A DNA stretch of 64,000 bases from Hofstenia miamia (GCA_004352715.1 SCFE01000072.1:1503795-1567794); one strand, 5' to 3'. Counted from the first letter of the stretch, positions 44,598 to 57,235 are shown. The notes: a model not told the origin generated them from the letters alone. Numbers and translations are program-made.

Positions 44598-44643
44598 AGC
44601 CGAACTTAATTCATGTGAAAACTTACAGGACCTTACTACGAAT

Positions 44644-44940
44644 CAGTGATGCGCAGGTATCCAATTTTAACCGACCACATCAGCGGATATGGGCGTATGC
44701 GCATGATTGCTATCGGGTATAGTGCATTTTGAATTCCAAATTATAATTATTTTAAATAAGATTTTTTTAAAGGCATACAAAGCTGAAAAAATATTGATAT
44801 ATAATGAATATGAACATTCTTATCTTGCTTAATAATAGCAGGAAAGAAAGGAATAAAGTTTATTCTCTTCTATGGGTGGGTAGAGATAAATAGTTTTGGG
44901 TACGGGTATTAAAGAAAACCCTACCCGCACATCACTACAG
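44644..44940. mobile_element. hAT-type MITE, 297 bp, with perfect 8-bp target duplication
   Basis: The left end is CAGTGATGCGCAGGTA. The right end, read inward on the minus strand, is CTGTAGTGATGTGCGGGTA. The ends match after a 3-base offset (AGTGATGYGCRGGTA). CTACGAAT flanks both sides exactly (44636-44643 and 44941-44948). There is no coding capacity. Length, TIR type and an 8-bp duplication point to a non-autonomous hAT element. Confidence 0.85.
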
Positions 44941-44948
44941 CTACGAAT

Positions 44949-45759
44949 GTCTAATTTAAGTTAATTTACACATTCAATAAAGAGGTTTTTTCTATTCTTG
45001 AGAAATTAATTTTTGACAGCAGTGAAAATGCGTAACAATGCGCAATACTGTGATGCGTCATTATTATTTATACCAGCGTTCAGAACAGTTGGAAAGAAAG
45101 CTCAAGGCATTAGTTACATAGAGATTTAAACAACTTCTTTACCCAGGCAAAATGAACAACTTTGCTTTTGTAAATTTAAATGTTCATTGCGTTTTTATAA
45201 TTGGTTACAAGGTTTGAACCTACAGTGTTACGTGATATGATATATGTTGTATCCCAAATTTATAGTAGCTATAACACTTCGGGTGAAATTTGATTTACGA
45301 CTTTATTGATTCTGTTCAAATTTACGTCAACAGAAATTTACAGTATTGCACACCTTAATATGTTTCATTGTATTAATTTGTCTTTTGTCAAACTGAATTA
45401 GTTGAGTTGTGAATTGTACTTAAATAATGCAAGACAGATGGGTCAAGAATACCCATTTATACTAGTTTCCTTCCAATTTGAAAATTATGAGGATTTTAAA
45501 AACTGTACAGAAATGTTACTTCTATGTAATAAATGACAAACTTACTTCGACTCAGATATAAGGTAGCGCTGTTTTCAAACCTGAAAAATAGTATTCCCTG
45601 ATTCGGAATATGTTTTTACTTTGACTCAGTAGCTGCGCAAGCGTGGGGTAGTTGCCTCTTAAAATTGAAAATTCAGAAGAACCTCAATAAATTTTATAAC
45701 TTAAGCAGCAAAAGACTCAACTAATTTGTAATTTAGGCAAAATATGTACCTTGCCCAGC
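44949..45759. other. No feature recognised
   Basis: About 800 bp of AT-rich sequence. No ORF above background and no match to the repeats elsewhere in the window. Confidence 0.5.
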
Positions 45760-46290
45760 NNNNNNNNNNNNNNNNNNNNNNNNNNNNNNNNNNNNNNNNN
45801 NNNNNNNNNNNNNNNNNNNNNNNNNNNNNNNNNNNNNNNNNNNNNNNNNNNNNNNNNNNNNNNNNNNNNNNNNNNNNNNNNNNNNNNNNNNNNNNNNNNN
45901 NNNNNNNNNNNNNNNNNNNNNNNNNNNNNNNNNNNNNNNNNNNNNNNNNNNNNNNNNNNNNNNNNNNNNNNNNNNNNNNNNNNNNNNNNNNNNNNNNNNN
46001 NNNNNNNNNNNNNNNNNNNNNNNNNNNNNNNNNNNNNNNNNNNNNNNNNNNNNNNNNNNNNNNNNNNNNNNNNNNNNNNNNNNNNNNNNNNNNNNNNNNN
46101 NNNNNNNNNNNNNNNNNNNNNNNNNNNNNNNNNNNNNNNNNNNNNNNNNNNNNNNNNNNNNNNNNNNNNNNNNNNNNNNNNNNNNNNNNNNNNNNNNNNN
46201 NNNNNNNNNNNNNNNNNNNNNNNNNNNNNNNNNNNNNNNNNNNNNNNNNNNNNNNNNNNNNNNNNNNNNNNNNNNNNNNNNNNNNNNNNN
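45760..46290. other. Assembly gap (531 N) ending in an AT microsatellite
   Basis: The gap is followed by ATATATATATATAT (46291-46302), so it probably reflects a collapsed or unreadable AT repeat. Confidence 0.95.
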
Positions 46291-46419
46291 ATATATATAT
46301 AGAGTGCCCAGGATTTTATGGCAAAAACAAAATGCTTGTAACTTCAAAAAAATCAATTTAAATAAACATTTTCGAATTCCTTCTATTTCTTGAATGAGGG
46401 GATTTACTTTTTTTCATTT

Positions 46420-47500
46420 CATCTTTGTGGTTACGACTAATTATGAACAATATTTTTTTATTTAAAAAACCAACCATTTTTTGCGCATCAAGTATCTTCT
46501 CGCTTCTTGCTTCTCGTGATAGAAAGTACTTCAGAGTCATTATAAGCAATAATTGTAGCGTCCACAATGAATTTCTTCAAGTTCACAAAAACTATGACAC
46601 GTCTACTCTTGTGCTTAAGGTGGTTTAAAAGTAGTTTACTTCTGTCAGCTGTAATGGCTTCAGAACTCTTTGTGAGGAGGTTGTGGCGCTTCTCACATAA
46701 GACTTCATTCCGAGGTTCACCTGCTCTGTCAATTTACCTGCTATTCACATTTCGGTTGACTGCAAGTTTTGTAATGATAGTGGAAAGGTTTCTCCTGATA
46801 GAGCATTTCAGGCGCGACAGGACATTCTGAGTGCGCTTCAGGTAATATGGAAATCCATAATTGCAACATAGCATCTAATTTTGCAACCAAATCGCACATA
46901 CTTGTTTTTCATGAAATGCTTTGCACTGAACAATCTTCTGTACGGGACCTTTGAGTCATCAATGCTAAGTGTCTGGTGGAAAGCTTCTTGCTGCTGATAT
47001 AAATATTGAAGGATATTAACTAGAGGAAAAAGGTTTTCTGTAGACCAATAATCGTTTTCAAATGGTAGATGATTATAACCACTTGTAAACAATAATCCCA
47101 AGAATTGCGAAATGTCATTTTCATCAACTTTCAAATTTTGCTCATTTTATTTCTCTGAGCATACAAATTACTTTGATACGTGATATGGGAAATCATTTCA
47201 TCATTGAAAAAAGCTGGAAGATCTTGAAAACATCCATCCCCCACATAGATCAGTTACATTAGTTGGATCTTCAGGAGCTTCATAAAGAGGCAGTGATAGC
47301 TTTTTCTGTTTCGTCAAACTTGTTTTATTCGTATTAGAGTCTGTTTCTTCATTGTTTGAAGATTCATCCAAATGAATTTATATTTCTCCAGCAACTTCAT
47401 CAGGAACAAAGTCTTCATCAAATTCATCAATGTCTTCTTCTTCATCACTTGCAAATTCATCATTATTGAAAGGGAGAAATATTTATTCATTTCTATCCAA
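46420..47500 (-). pseudogene. piggyBac-type transposase relic
   Basis: On the minus strand: an acidic N-terminus (DDEFASDEEEDIDEFDEDF, about 47430), then PLYEAPEDPTNVTDL, then FFNDEMISHITYQSNLYAQR (about 47180). Next is FLGLLFTSGYNHLPFENDYW (about 47090) and SIDDSKVPYRRLFSAKHFMK with NKYVRFGCKI (about 46915). The last two blocks are characteristic of the DDE_Tnp_1_7/piggyBac family, including the Asp of the SIDDS position. Frameshifts occur near 47205, 47140 and 46838. A decayed tail continues to about 46430. No TTAA-flanked ends were identified. Confidence 0.75.
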
Positions 47501-47536
47501 ATTGATAGTTTAAACTTCCTGTAAAGCAGTTTCAAG

Positions 47537-47540
<4 letters not shown>

Positions 47541-47569
<29 letters not shown>

Positions 47570-47632
47570 NNNNNNNNNNNNNNNNNNNNNNNNNNNNNNN
47601 NNNNNNNNNNNNNNNNNNNNNNATATATAGGG
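47541..47632. repeat. AT dinucleotide microsatellite around a 53-N gap
   Basis: A (AT)n run at 47541-47569, N at 47570-47622, and ATATATA resuming at 47623. The true length of the array is unknown. Confidence 0.9.
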
Positions 47633-48600
47633 TGTCTTAGAAATACGTGCACTGGGAACCGCAGTAGCAGTGCACTTAATTGTCTCAGAAGTTTTTCTAC
47701 TCACGTCGGTTCCTGCATGAGCTGACCAGCCATGTGCAAAGGCGAAATCCAGTACTTATATATTGTATTGAACTAAACCTGATGCGCGCATTGCTGTATG
47801 TATACCCATACATACATGTTAGAGAATATGCATGTGAACGCGGTGATGGTGTGGAGCCTGTCTGTTGGTTTGTTCAAATTACAACTTTTTACAAACATTT
47901 CTTTCTGGTATTGCAAATTAGCCATTTTGTCCGGGGAACTTTCTTAACTAACATTACAAAAATTTAGTGATATTATGATATGGTTTGTAATATCTGAAAT
48001 TTAAATTCCGAATAGAAGCAGCTCAAATCACAATTAGAGAGATGCACATAATAACAATTTATAATAATTTATTAAACAATATATAAGACTTAAAACAACG
48101 CAAACAAGTTTCTTTGCAAGTGTATCTTTGATTTTTCCTTGGATGAGTTCTAGGCATGAGTTAAACAAATCAGTGGTAATTAAGTCAATAACAAACTTAC
48201 TTAAGCCCTCTCAAAGTTGAAGGCAATATTTTTTCTAAGAAATTCTTTAACCCAGTTCCATATTTCCCTTTATATCTGCTTTAGTTAAAAACTAAACATG
48301 CTTTATTGGATTTTGGGTCAAAACGCAAAATATTATCATCTTTAGACTCTTATTTCTCCAAAACTTCTGCAATACAGCTATTGTAGGGTACATTGTCCAA
48401 ACTAACACCACAAAAACCACTATGAAGTACATGTGCCTTTCTCAAGCATTTTTTCGTTTACTCAAGGCTTCCTCTTAATTAAAATAGTCAGGACGAACCT
48501 CAAAATAAATAGTACTTTTCCAGAGAGACTGTGATTGTAAAATTAACTATATGGAGATTGCAAAAAAAATATTATATGAATTTTATATTTATTTTTTGAA
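47633..48600. other. No feature recognised
   Basis: The start (47633-47870) is less AT-rich than its surroundings and has a short ORF of 95 codons without recognisable similarity. The rest is AT-rich noncoding sequence. Confidence 0.45.
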
Positions 48601-48602
48601 AC

Positions 48603-48747
48603 TGCCAAATAGAATAACACTATTGCCAAATGTATTACCATTAGTGCCAAATAGAATAAAGTTAGTGCCTTATTGAATAGAGCTATTGCCACTTAGACTG
48701 GCAAATGCCAAATAGAATGGCGTTAGTGCCAAATAGAATGAAAAATG
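48603..48747. repeat. Degenerate minisatellite based on GCCAAATAGAATR
   Basis: The unit GCCAAATAGAATA/G, often followed by TTAGT, recurs at about 48604, 48626, 48645, 48668, 48711 and 48730, with diverged intermediates (GCCTTATTGAATAGAGCTATT). Spacing is about 20-22 bp. Confidence 0.75.
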
Positions 48748-49363
48748 ATTTAGTTCTCTTTGAAAAAAAATTGATTCGAATCTGAAAATGATGTAGATTT
48801 TAAAAACTCTCTCCTAAGTTCGTCCTATAAATCGAAATTTTCACAAAAAAGATTCCAATGTAAGTTATTCAATACATAGTTTATCTCTAATTCTGGATGA
48901 TATTGCAATACATGAGGTGTGTCTAAAAAGCAATAAGAATATTCACATACTATTATATTTCACATGATAACTTCAGTCTTCAACACGTCGCATCAAATCA
49001 TTCTTCCTTATCTCCCACGCAACTTGTCTTTCTTTTTGGTGATGCTTCCACTGATTCCTGGCGTTTGGCGTGTACTTGTTACACGTCTCTCAGTCACAGC
49101 TTTTCGCGTATTTCTTACTTTTGTTTCACTTTGCGTTATTTTCCTATCTTGTTTTTCTTCCTGTCATCTAAAGTCATTTTTTTATTTTCCCTTCAAATTC
49201 TCGTGTCCTTTGCTCTTTTTTCACCCCTACCTCCCTCCTGCTTCATCCTGAAGATCCATTCCCTCCCGCAGTTCTTTCGTCCCCACCCACCATTAAACGT
49301 AAGTTTTTGATTTTCATTTACTTTGTATTATTTTGCCGCACATCCTTTTTTCTTTTTACCATG

Positions 49364-50303
49364 ATGGTGTCTTACTCCGCAGCCCTTACTCAGATCCCCT
49401 CTGCAGAAAACATCACCTCGGACAACGTAATTCAAGCCCCTGCCAATGAGAAAAGGTTCAGCAACCTTACTGCTACATTCATCCTGCCAGCTCTACCACT
49501 TAGTGCTGATAGAACAACCTTCTTCCGTGATTGCTACACTGAACTCAGCAACAAAATCGTCTCGCTTCTTTAGTCTGTCAATCCTAACAGTATGCAAGAA
49601 CTGCAAATGTCCCAAACAGTCATCACTCCACGAATATCTAATCGTTTGCTTCGAGTTCTCCAGGTCATTGAAACTCCTGCCATCGAAGATTACTTGGCAG
49701 TACTCTTTGAGAGCAATATTCAAATCGCCGGAAAGAGCTTGATTCGAACGGAATGTGAGCGAAAGCGTGTTCCTTTGGTTGGACGGAATGCATTCCCAAA
49801 ATTGTTTCGGATTAACATACTGAACTTTCCTGCCAAATGGAAGACAGAGGACAAGTTTGCGCTCTTGCAGTGGAGATCTGGCTTAAGTGAGTTCTCTAAG
49901 ATTGAGTCCATAGAACACAGGAACAACTTCAACTCCCTACAGTCTACAGTGACAGTGAAAGTAAGCAACTGGACGGAGCAATGCTGCCTCTACTCCTGGA
50001 ATGGACTTACTAAAAATAGAGGAGGTTTCCACGCCGTAGATGAGCTCATGGTGATCTGTGATTGTCCTGCAGCAATTTTTTTTTAAATGACACTCTAAGT
50101 GCTTCACTCAAAGTCATATACCAGCCCCAGAGTGGGTCAAAGAAGTTCAGGAATCTAATAGGCGGTTAGCCTATGAAGAAAGAACAAGGAAATTTGAAGA
50201 ACGGAAACAAGAATGCCGACAACTAGAACATCAGCAACCTCAGGCAGCCGAGGAATTGCAAGAAGTGGTGGAAGTTCAACCACAGACTCCTGTGAACCTC
50301 TAA
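49364..50303 (+). pseudogene. LINE ORF1 (nucleic-acid-binding protein), frameshifted
   Basis: ORF1 probably starts at MVSYSAALTQIPSAENIT (49364); an upstream in-frame Met exists at 49307. Visible blocks are KRVPLVGRNAFPKLFRINIL (about 49770), KFALLQWRSGLSEFSKIE (about 49855) and VTVKVSNWTE. Then VICDC and, in a shifted frame, HSKCFTQSH-type residues look like a damaged C-terminal zinc knuckle. PEWVKEVQESNRRLAYEERT and a Gln/Glu-rich tail end at TAA 50301-50303. Breaks: TAG near 49571-49573 and a frameshift in the T9 tract near 50080. Such ORF1 proteins coat the LINE RNA. The family assignment is by layout, not by a matched domain. Confidence 0.55.
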
Positions 50304-50590
50304 AAACAACTTCACTGCCTCCTACTATGACTCGGCAAACTCAATTTCGTCATGTCAGTGGAGGCACTCACTCTTCATTGAAGAGAATGAACACGTCGCT
50401 CCTGCCAGCTTCTCTATCCAGCACTATCTAGCCCTCTTTTATCCAAAGCCTGTCAAGCATTTGAAAGTAGCAGTCAACCCATAATGACGCCTTTTACACT
50501 TAGCAACCTTGTCTCCTCAAACTAAGCCCCTTTTCCTCTGAATGTCCTCATGCAAAACAGGTTCTTCTCACCCTTACCCTTTGTGTAAGT

Positions 50591-52398
50591 ATGATAAAAA
50601 TAATAAACTATATTGTAAATGGTATTGCTTGCCCTACTAAACTTATTAATATAGTTGAAACTCTTAAAACTCATAAACCTGATTATATCTTTTTGCAAGA
50701 AACAAAAATTTCGGATTTACCATCCGAAATTAAAAACTACTTAGGAAGAAAAGGTTTTTATGCCCACATAACTGAAAAAACAACTACAAGAAAGGGAGGG
50801 CTTCTAACGCTGTGCAACAGCACAGCAACAGCCCTAAGCTAATTCTAAAACATGAATGCCCCTCAGCACAAATATTTTACCTAAAAACGAAATAATATGC
50901 TTTTTATTAACCATTACATAGATAAAGATAAATATAAGTATACCATTGATTTTTTGAAGTCCTCCCTACCCAACCTTAACTTCTAGTCGTTGCTAAGTGA
51001 AGGAGACACAAATTGCTTCTACCTACCAAATGACGTCCAAAATTCCCAATCACAATAAAATTTAACCCTACCTAGGTACAACTACTTAAATAATACCTTA
51101 TTACATAATACCTATTAAATTTTTGGACCATAAACCATTACTTACATTATTTTTTACGGATAATCCAAAGGGACCAGGTGTATGGAGAATGAAGTCTAGT
51201 CTTCTTAATAATAATTATGACGAAATTCTAAACATAATTTCCTCTTCTTTTGATCATGCAGAAATTTCTAATATCCAAACTAAATGGACAATTATGAAAG
51301 GAAGGGTTAAGAACTTCTTGCAAGTCAAGCAGAAAACCATTGAATCAAATCGCTTTTATAAGGCCAGATACTACGAAAAGCATTTAAGCTTTCTGTCCGA
51401 AGACATGTATAATTATGATGAAATTAAGGAATTTTACGAATCAAAATTGCAAAATATTCAAAATCAAAAGGCCCAGGACGAATTGGAATATATCAAAAAC
51501 ATTGAGCATGAGGTCAATGAAGGCAGTACTAAGGACATCAAAAATTATATCAAGAAGTCAATGGATAAGTTAAATATTGAGCGCGTCCAATTAAAGAATA
51601 ATAATTTTTCAGACAATCAAGATAATATTATAAGCACTTTCACTGATTTTTACAAACATCTGTATGAGAAATCTGACACTGCCATTGGTATCAATGATTT
51701 AATATATCCGCAAACTTCTTTAAATGATAGAGACAATTTGAATCAAGATATGTCCATTGACGAAATTTATCAAGCTATTAATAAATTAAAGAATTCACAT
51801 GGGGTAGATGGCCTTAATGCTGCCTTCTACAAGACCTTTTTCTCAATTCTCGCCCCGTACTATTTATTGTTAATTAAATCAGTTATAAAACATGGCCGAA
51901 TGTCTCACAGTATTTCTATCGCAATTATAAGACTATTACCGAAAATGGGAAAAGATTTAGAACATCCAAAGTGCTGGCGAACTATTTCTTTACTAACATG
52001 GATCTAAAAATTTTATCACATAGAATAGGACCACTGGGACAGAAATATATCCACTCAAACCAAACTGGCTTTATAAAAGCGATAAACTCATCCTTAAATA
52101 TCTCAACAATTCAATGCATTAAGATATATGTAGAATGAACAACATTGATATGGGAATACTTAATATTGATTTTAATAAAGCTAATGATTCAATTGATTAC
52201 GACTGCTTGTTCAATACATTGGAAAAACTTGGATTACCTGAAATCATTTTAAATCTAATACACGCATTATATTCAGACAACAAATCTTACTTATTAATCA
52301 ATGGTCTTCTGGCTCCAGCAGTGCATGTACAGAGGGGTGTCCGACCCCAATATATGCACAATTTTTCATTCATATTCATAATGATTCTTTTATTTTGA
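50591..52398 (+). pseudogene. LINE ORF2: endonuclease and reverse transcriptase, degraded
   Basis: The endonuclease begins IKIINYIVNGIACPTKLINI, with the catalytic-Glu motif FLQETKISD (about 50690), and is interrupted after about 50840. Its C-terminus resumes as FGP*TITYIIFYG/MDHKPLLTLFF (51123), the usual SDH position. Then GPGVWRMKSSLLN, a long alpha-helical linker, and RT fingers (FYKHLYEKS, SHGVDGLNAAFYKTF, IIRLLPKMGKD, WRTISLLT). After a break comes LNIDFNKANDSIDYDCLFNT with the first catalytic Asp (about 52170), then LINGLLAPAVHVQRGVRP. It stops there: the FADD box region is absent. Confidence 0.8.
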
Positions 52399-55099
52399 TT
52401 CCTACAAGAGTTGAATGTTTGTTAAAAATTATTAATTGTCACAGTCAATAAAATTTGTTGCATAATGACATGATTAAATCAATTTTAATGCCTAAAATCT
52501 TCATTTAAGTAAAAATAACTCAACAAGTACATTCCTGATAATTGAAAAAAATGCACTGCAAAGATTTGCATCTTAATGCAAATGCAATGCTTGTAATATC
52601 TTAGAAATAAACAAAAAGTGAAAATTTTCATAAATCATAAAATCCTATGTAATGTAGGGTAAATTTTGTATTATAAATATTTTGATCCTATCTTATACAT
52701 TCTTAAGAATTTATACTTACATTATAAATAATTATTTATAATATATGTAAATATAAGTAATATATGTAATATTAGTAATGTAAGTAAATATAAGTAAATA
52801 TTATGATTATAATCATATAGATATATTTGAGAAAATGAGATCACCACAAAGCACAATATGGACACTATCAGAGTGCTACATAACATTTAAATAGTTAATG
52901 GCCCATAAAGATAAGAATCATCTTCTACAATTTCACATATAAATTTTAATGTTTACATTTTTAATCTTTGCACTATTTCCTGTTTATACACATAAATGTG
53001 CACTGCATAATGCATATTTACATGTACACATATTTATAAAAAATATTTAAATTACAAAGAATAAGAAACTTTTTTGCTACAAACAATAATTCAAATATAA
53101 ATAAAAGCTTGATAAAATCAAACTATTTACAAATATACCAGTAATGTGTTTCCAAACTTTAACCTATTAGTTGTGGCAAGTTTCAATTAATTTGCTAGTA
53201 GATATTCTTCAGTAGCTCTGTATGAGTTACTATGTATTGAGTTTGATCAAATGCATGATTGACCTATGATTGAAATTTTATAATTCAACTTTTTTACAAT
53301 AACTGATCTTGTTTGCTTTATTGTAAGTTCTCAATGTTTATAGAAATTATGTTAGCTTTCCTTATAGTTAATCTGTATTTTCAAGCAATTATTAAAAATT
53401 TATTTTCTGGAATATGAAATTTTGAATCTCTACAATTTGACACATAGTCAATTAATAATAAACAGTAATATTCAAGAAGCATTTTTGCATATCTCACCTT
53501 TGCTCATGAAAATTCCAATATTATTCTGCTCTCAATAATTTCACTCAGATCAATCCATAACATATATTTTCTACATCTTCTTTAGAGAGGCTGATGCACT
53601 TTACTGAAAACTGAAGCTTCCAAGATCATGAGAGACAATGAGTAAAATTAGTTTTTATTAATTTTATTTGTTCACTTGCCAACAGCATTTAAAATTTGAC
53701 TGCTTCAAATTGTGTATTCAAATTGTGCAGCTATTGGAGTTAATAATTGAATAGTCAATCTGCTAAATCTCAATGTTAGTCACATTTGTTTTATGTAGAT
53801 AATATATAATGTTGTTGCAATTGAGTATAAAGATAAGTTGAAAATGAAGCAAGCAATATCATTTTTTGCATCTGCATTTCCCATATTTGAAAGGTTAATT
53901 CCAAAAGCTGTTCTGTTAATAATTGATACTCATAATCATATTCAGAATTGTAGAAACATTTTTCACTAAGAAGGGTTGATATGTGTTCAAGAAGGATTTT
54001 CTTAAAATTTTACCAAGACTATACTATTTTATTTTGCATGCATGGGCCTACAAAAAATTTTCTGAAAGAGGGACAGGGTGATGCCCCACAAAAACTTTTT
54101 GAAAAATCAAAAGCACCTTAGAAATGCATTTCATAACATTATTGAGAGCAAAGTTAATATTGTATTATATTTTTACATGCTGATTTTCCAAGAGAGGGTT
54201 TGCCCCCCACCCCCATATCTATGGCTCTGATCATATTGCACTTCTTAATGAATGCTTTTAGAAAAAAATCAACACACACTTTTTACAATAGCTTTGCATG
54301 TTTTAACCCTTATCATTAAATCTGAAACAACACAAAGTGTAAGCCTTCTTTCAACATTCTGTTGACATCATATAATGTCCTATCTAAATCAACAGAAAAT
54401 TTCAAAAACATTTATTTATGAAGAATATCTTCTCTTAAATAGAAATTTTTATTATAATGCATACACTATGTCTACTATTGACAATAAAAATATATTCAGT
54501 CACTCAAAAAACACTACTGGTACTCAAAACAAAATCATAAGTCAATATAAAACAACTTTTACATTATTTTGATTTAGATGAAGCATTGTGAAGCAAGAAT
54601 TCATGCTGAGAATACCAATCAAAAATTGGGCAAGCTATTTTAACAGACATAACAAGGTCTAAAATTTGGATGTGATGAATTAACATTAGATGCTATTGGG
54701 ATTCCCTAATAAATTTTGGTTGGTGAAGACAACCTTTATAATGGTTTGTGGAAAATAAAACAGATTTTTAAAAAATCCACTTTGTCCAGTTTGCATCACC
54801 AATTATCTGCACAATTGAGTAATATTTAGAAGTTGAACATTGATAATAGAGTCATATTGATTTGCTTACAATGATTGATTAAACTGACGTAAATAAAAGT
54901 TCTCATTTTAAATCCAAATGACAACATGATTGCACTTATGCTGAAAATTTATAGAATTGCCATGATTACATACTCAATATTTCACTACATATTATTATAA
55001 TTTATCCAATAATAAAGTCTTGAATAGACTAAAATTGTGATATAGAATATTTTCAAGAAAAAGATTTCAACTTAAAGAAAAGGTGATTGCAAAAAAAGA
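52399..55099. other. 2.7 kb AT-rich noncoding stretch
   Basis: No ORF with credible similarity, no terminal repeats and no tRNA-like fold noticed. A short ATATAAGTAATATATGTAAT-like variant repeat at about 52725-52815 is the only local structure seen. Confidence 0.55.
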
Positions 55100-55100
55100 G

Positions 55101-55339
55101 AATATATATATATATATATATATATATTAGGTATAGTCTATTTTTACAAAGAACCTNNNNNNNNNNNNNNNNNNNNNNNNNNNNNNNNNNNNNNNNNNNN
55201 NNNNNNNNNNNNNNNNNNNNNNNNNNNNNNNNNNNNNNNNNNNNNNNNNNNNNNNNNNNNNNNNNNNNNNNNNNNNNNNNNNNNNNNNNNNNNNNNNNNN
55301 NNNNNNNNNNNNNNNNNNNNNNNNNNNNNNNNNNNNNNN

Positions 55340-55371
<32 letters not shown>
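55101..55371. repeat. AT microsatellite around a 183-N gap
   Basis: (AT)n at 55101-55128, N at 55157-55339 and (AT)n at 55340-55371. Apparent ORFs reading IYIYIY across this are artefacts. Confidence 0.92.
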
Positions 55372-55376
<5 letters not shown>

Positions 55377-55474
55377 CAGTTCATCCAATCCCCTTCACTG
55401 CAAAGTATGTTGAAATTTCCTCAAATACTGTGGGATTTATTTCAAAAATCGACATTTGTCTAGACATAGTTAGT

Positions 55475-56170
55475 AAATTAATATCCCATATTTCAGGGTC
55501 ACATTACATTCTCCCCTTGCTTCTCTGTGAAGCAACACTAATTGTATAATGTCATTAGTATTTATGACATAGTATTTTCTTCATTAACCTTTTTTATTTG
55601 TACACAAAATTTATATTATTCACTAGTTGGTATGATTTGTTCTCATTTTTTAATATTTTAAATGCTGTATCAGTATTTAATTGGACACTTTTTATATATG
55701 CATGGGCTCATCTTAAATTTTGAAAATGCAATACCTTTCTAATATTTAGATTATTACTATTAAAGTTAGTACATTTATTATTTCATAGAAACCAGGCTTT
55801 GCATTTTTAATTTACTCACCTGGATTATGTTTTGTGTTTTCCTTACTGTGTATACATAAAATATATCCCCTTTTGTGTGCCTTCCATATAAATTTTTGTT
55901 GTAATTTTCTATGTCTCTCACAACTGAGCTTTGGCAATCATGTCATTTGGGTTTTTGTTGATGGATGTATTCACTATCAATTTCTGTGCAATATTTGTTA
56001 CAATACATTGATTTTGGTGTGGATGGCTCTTTTCCAAACATTGCTTTGAATGGTTATGCTCCAGTTGTTGAGTGTACAGATGTGCTATAGAAGTAATTGT
56101 AGAGTCACTCAGGGCCCCTATTAATTTTTATCATTTGTCAATTTTTCCATTGCTAAATACTGCCTTATAA
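55475..56170 (-). pseudogene. Decayed gypsy integrase C-terminal part, copy E
   Basis: On the minus strand: NGE then KLIGAL (about 56120), STSVHSTTG then PFKAMFGKEPSTPKSM (about 56000-56070), RDIENYNKNLYGRHTKGD (about 55890), VSKLK (about 55820), HFQNLR (about 55715) and CDPEIWDINLLT (about 55490). The same order occurs in E2 (NTSVHSTMGMTPYKAMYGRE, HFQNLK, YDPEIWDINLVT). Stops and indels are dense, and the copy is much older than E1/E2. Confidence 0.75.
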
Positions 56171-57235
56171 TTAGTTAGATTAGTTAGTTATGTCCTCATG
56201 ACATCCTGATTTTCACTATCAAGTTTTTCTAGTTATACAAAATTAGAATTATTAGTCTCCTCCTTTTAGTTGAACATGTGATTGCTCTCTAATTTTGCAA
56301 TGGAATTTGATGTAAAATTTGTACAACCAAAACAGGTAATAATTGCTTGTTTGCTATAAATACTTGAGAAACCTGTAGTGAATTGCACAATATAATTTGT
56401 CTCACTTAAATCATGTTTGATCTTTTTTGATTTATTTATTAAGCTAGACCTTTTAGATTCATCTATGGATTGTTGTTATATAATAATTGCTTAAGCTCCA
56501 GCAACAATGTGGGAGTTACTACACTGTGTTTAGGGTGACAACATGCTCTTTAATGGTTGGCACCCAATTCATTGTACTGAATTAGGTTATGGCTAATATT
56601 AAGAATAGGAAACAACAAATTTTATTCAACCATTTCTATTCATATATTGCACTTAATAATTTACACTGTGATGATAATATACCACTGGTGAAAATGAATG
56701 CATGTGATATTTAGTATTAATTTACATAGGTTGAGGAAATAAGAACAATTGAGATCTGTTTTAAGTGAGATAGAAATTAACAACTAGAGACACACTTGTA
56801 GAGTCACTTGGGGCCCTATTTTTCAATTTTATTATTTGGCACTCTGAAAAAAAGGTTTTATGTCTTTTTTTGATGTCCTTATTTAATGATTAGGTGCCAA
56901 CTATTTGTATCAATTTCTTTAATTCAATTTGTACACATTTTTTAGTGTAATTATTTAATAGAAATATTATTTGTCCCCTCAGTTCAAAGTATGTGTGATT
57001 GCTTGTTTTAACTTTGTGAGGGAAATTGTGTTTGAAACTGTAAACTGTATCTAGGTAATAATTTACAATTTTTCTAATAAATATCTGTGTTCAATCTTTT
57101 TTGATTTTATTATCTAGTAACCCCCTTTAGATTTATCATCAAACATTTGATTTTGATAACTATTGTTAAGATCTGGTGACAATTCAGGAGAAAACTGCAC
57201 TGGGTCTGGGGCACAAAATAGCTCCTTAACAGTGA
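56096..57235. repeat. Diverged direct duplication of about 500 bp
   Basis: GTAGAGTCACTCAGGGCCCCTATT at 56097 recurs as GTAGAGTCACTTGGGGCCCTATTT at 56794. Further matching points follow in the same order (TTTAGTTGAACATGTGATTGCT against TCAGTTCAAAGTATGTGTGATT; GATCTTTTTTGATTT against AATCTTTTTTGATTTT; the CTTTTAGATT(C/T)ATC block). The offset is about 700 bp. Both halves look like decayed retroelement sequence. No protein is supported. Confidence 0.6.

Larger units (their letters stand above)
49307..52398 (+). mobile_element. Two-ORF LINE of L1/Tx1 type, degraded
   Basis: ORF1 (49364-50303) and ORF2 (50591-52398) lie in the same orientation with about 290 bp between them, as in L1-group elements. 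ORF2 has an apurinic endonuclease start and an RT. The 3' half of RT, the C-terminus and any tail are missing after about 52350. 48750-49300 upstream may hold the 5' UTR, but no boundary or target duplication was found. Confidence 0.75.

Noticed and set aside
47680-47967. 95-codon ORF as a gene
   Set aside because: No start context, domain or homologous copy. Composition looks random.
48914-48945. mariner-like end (GAGGTGTGTCTAAAAAGCAATAAG)
   Set aside because: It resembles some mariner termini, but no inverted partner, TA duplication or transposase was found nearby.
49493-49968. Minus-strand ORFs over the LINE
   Set aside because: They are antisense shadows of LINE ORF1.
52399-55086. tRNA genes, microRNA hairpins or CRISPR-like arrays
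   Set aside because: No tRNA arm pattern, regular spacer array or strong hairpin was seen here or elsewhere in the window.
55834-56049. 71-codon plus-strand ORF
   Set aside because: Antisense to the decayed integrase of copy E.
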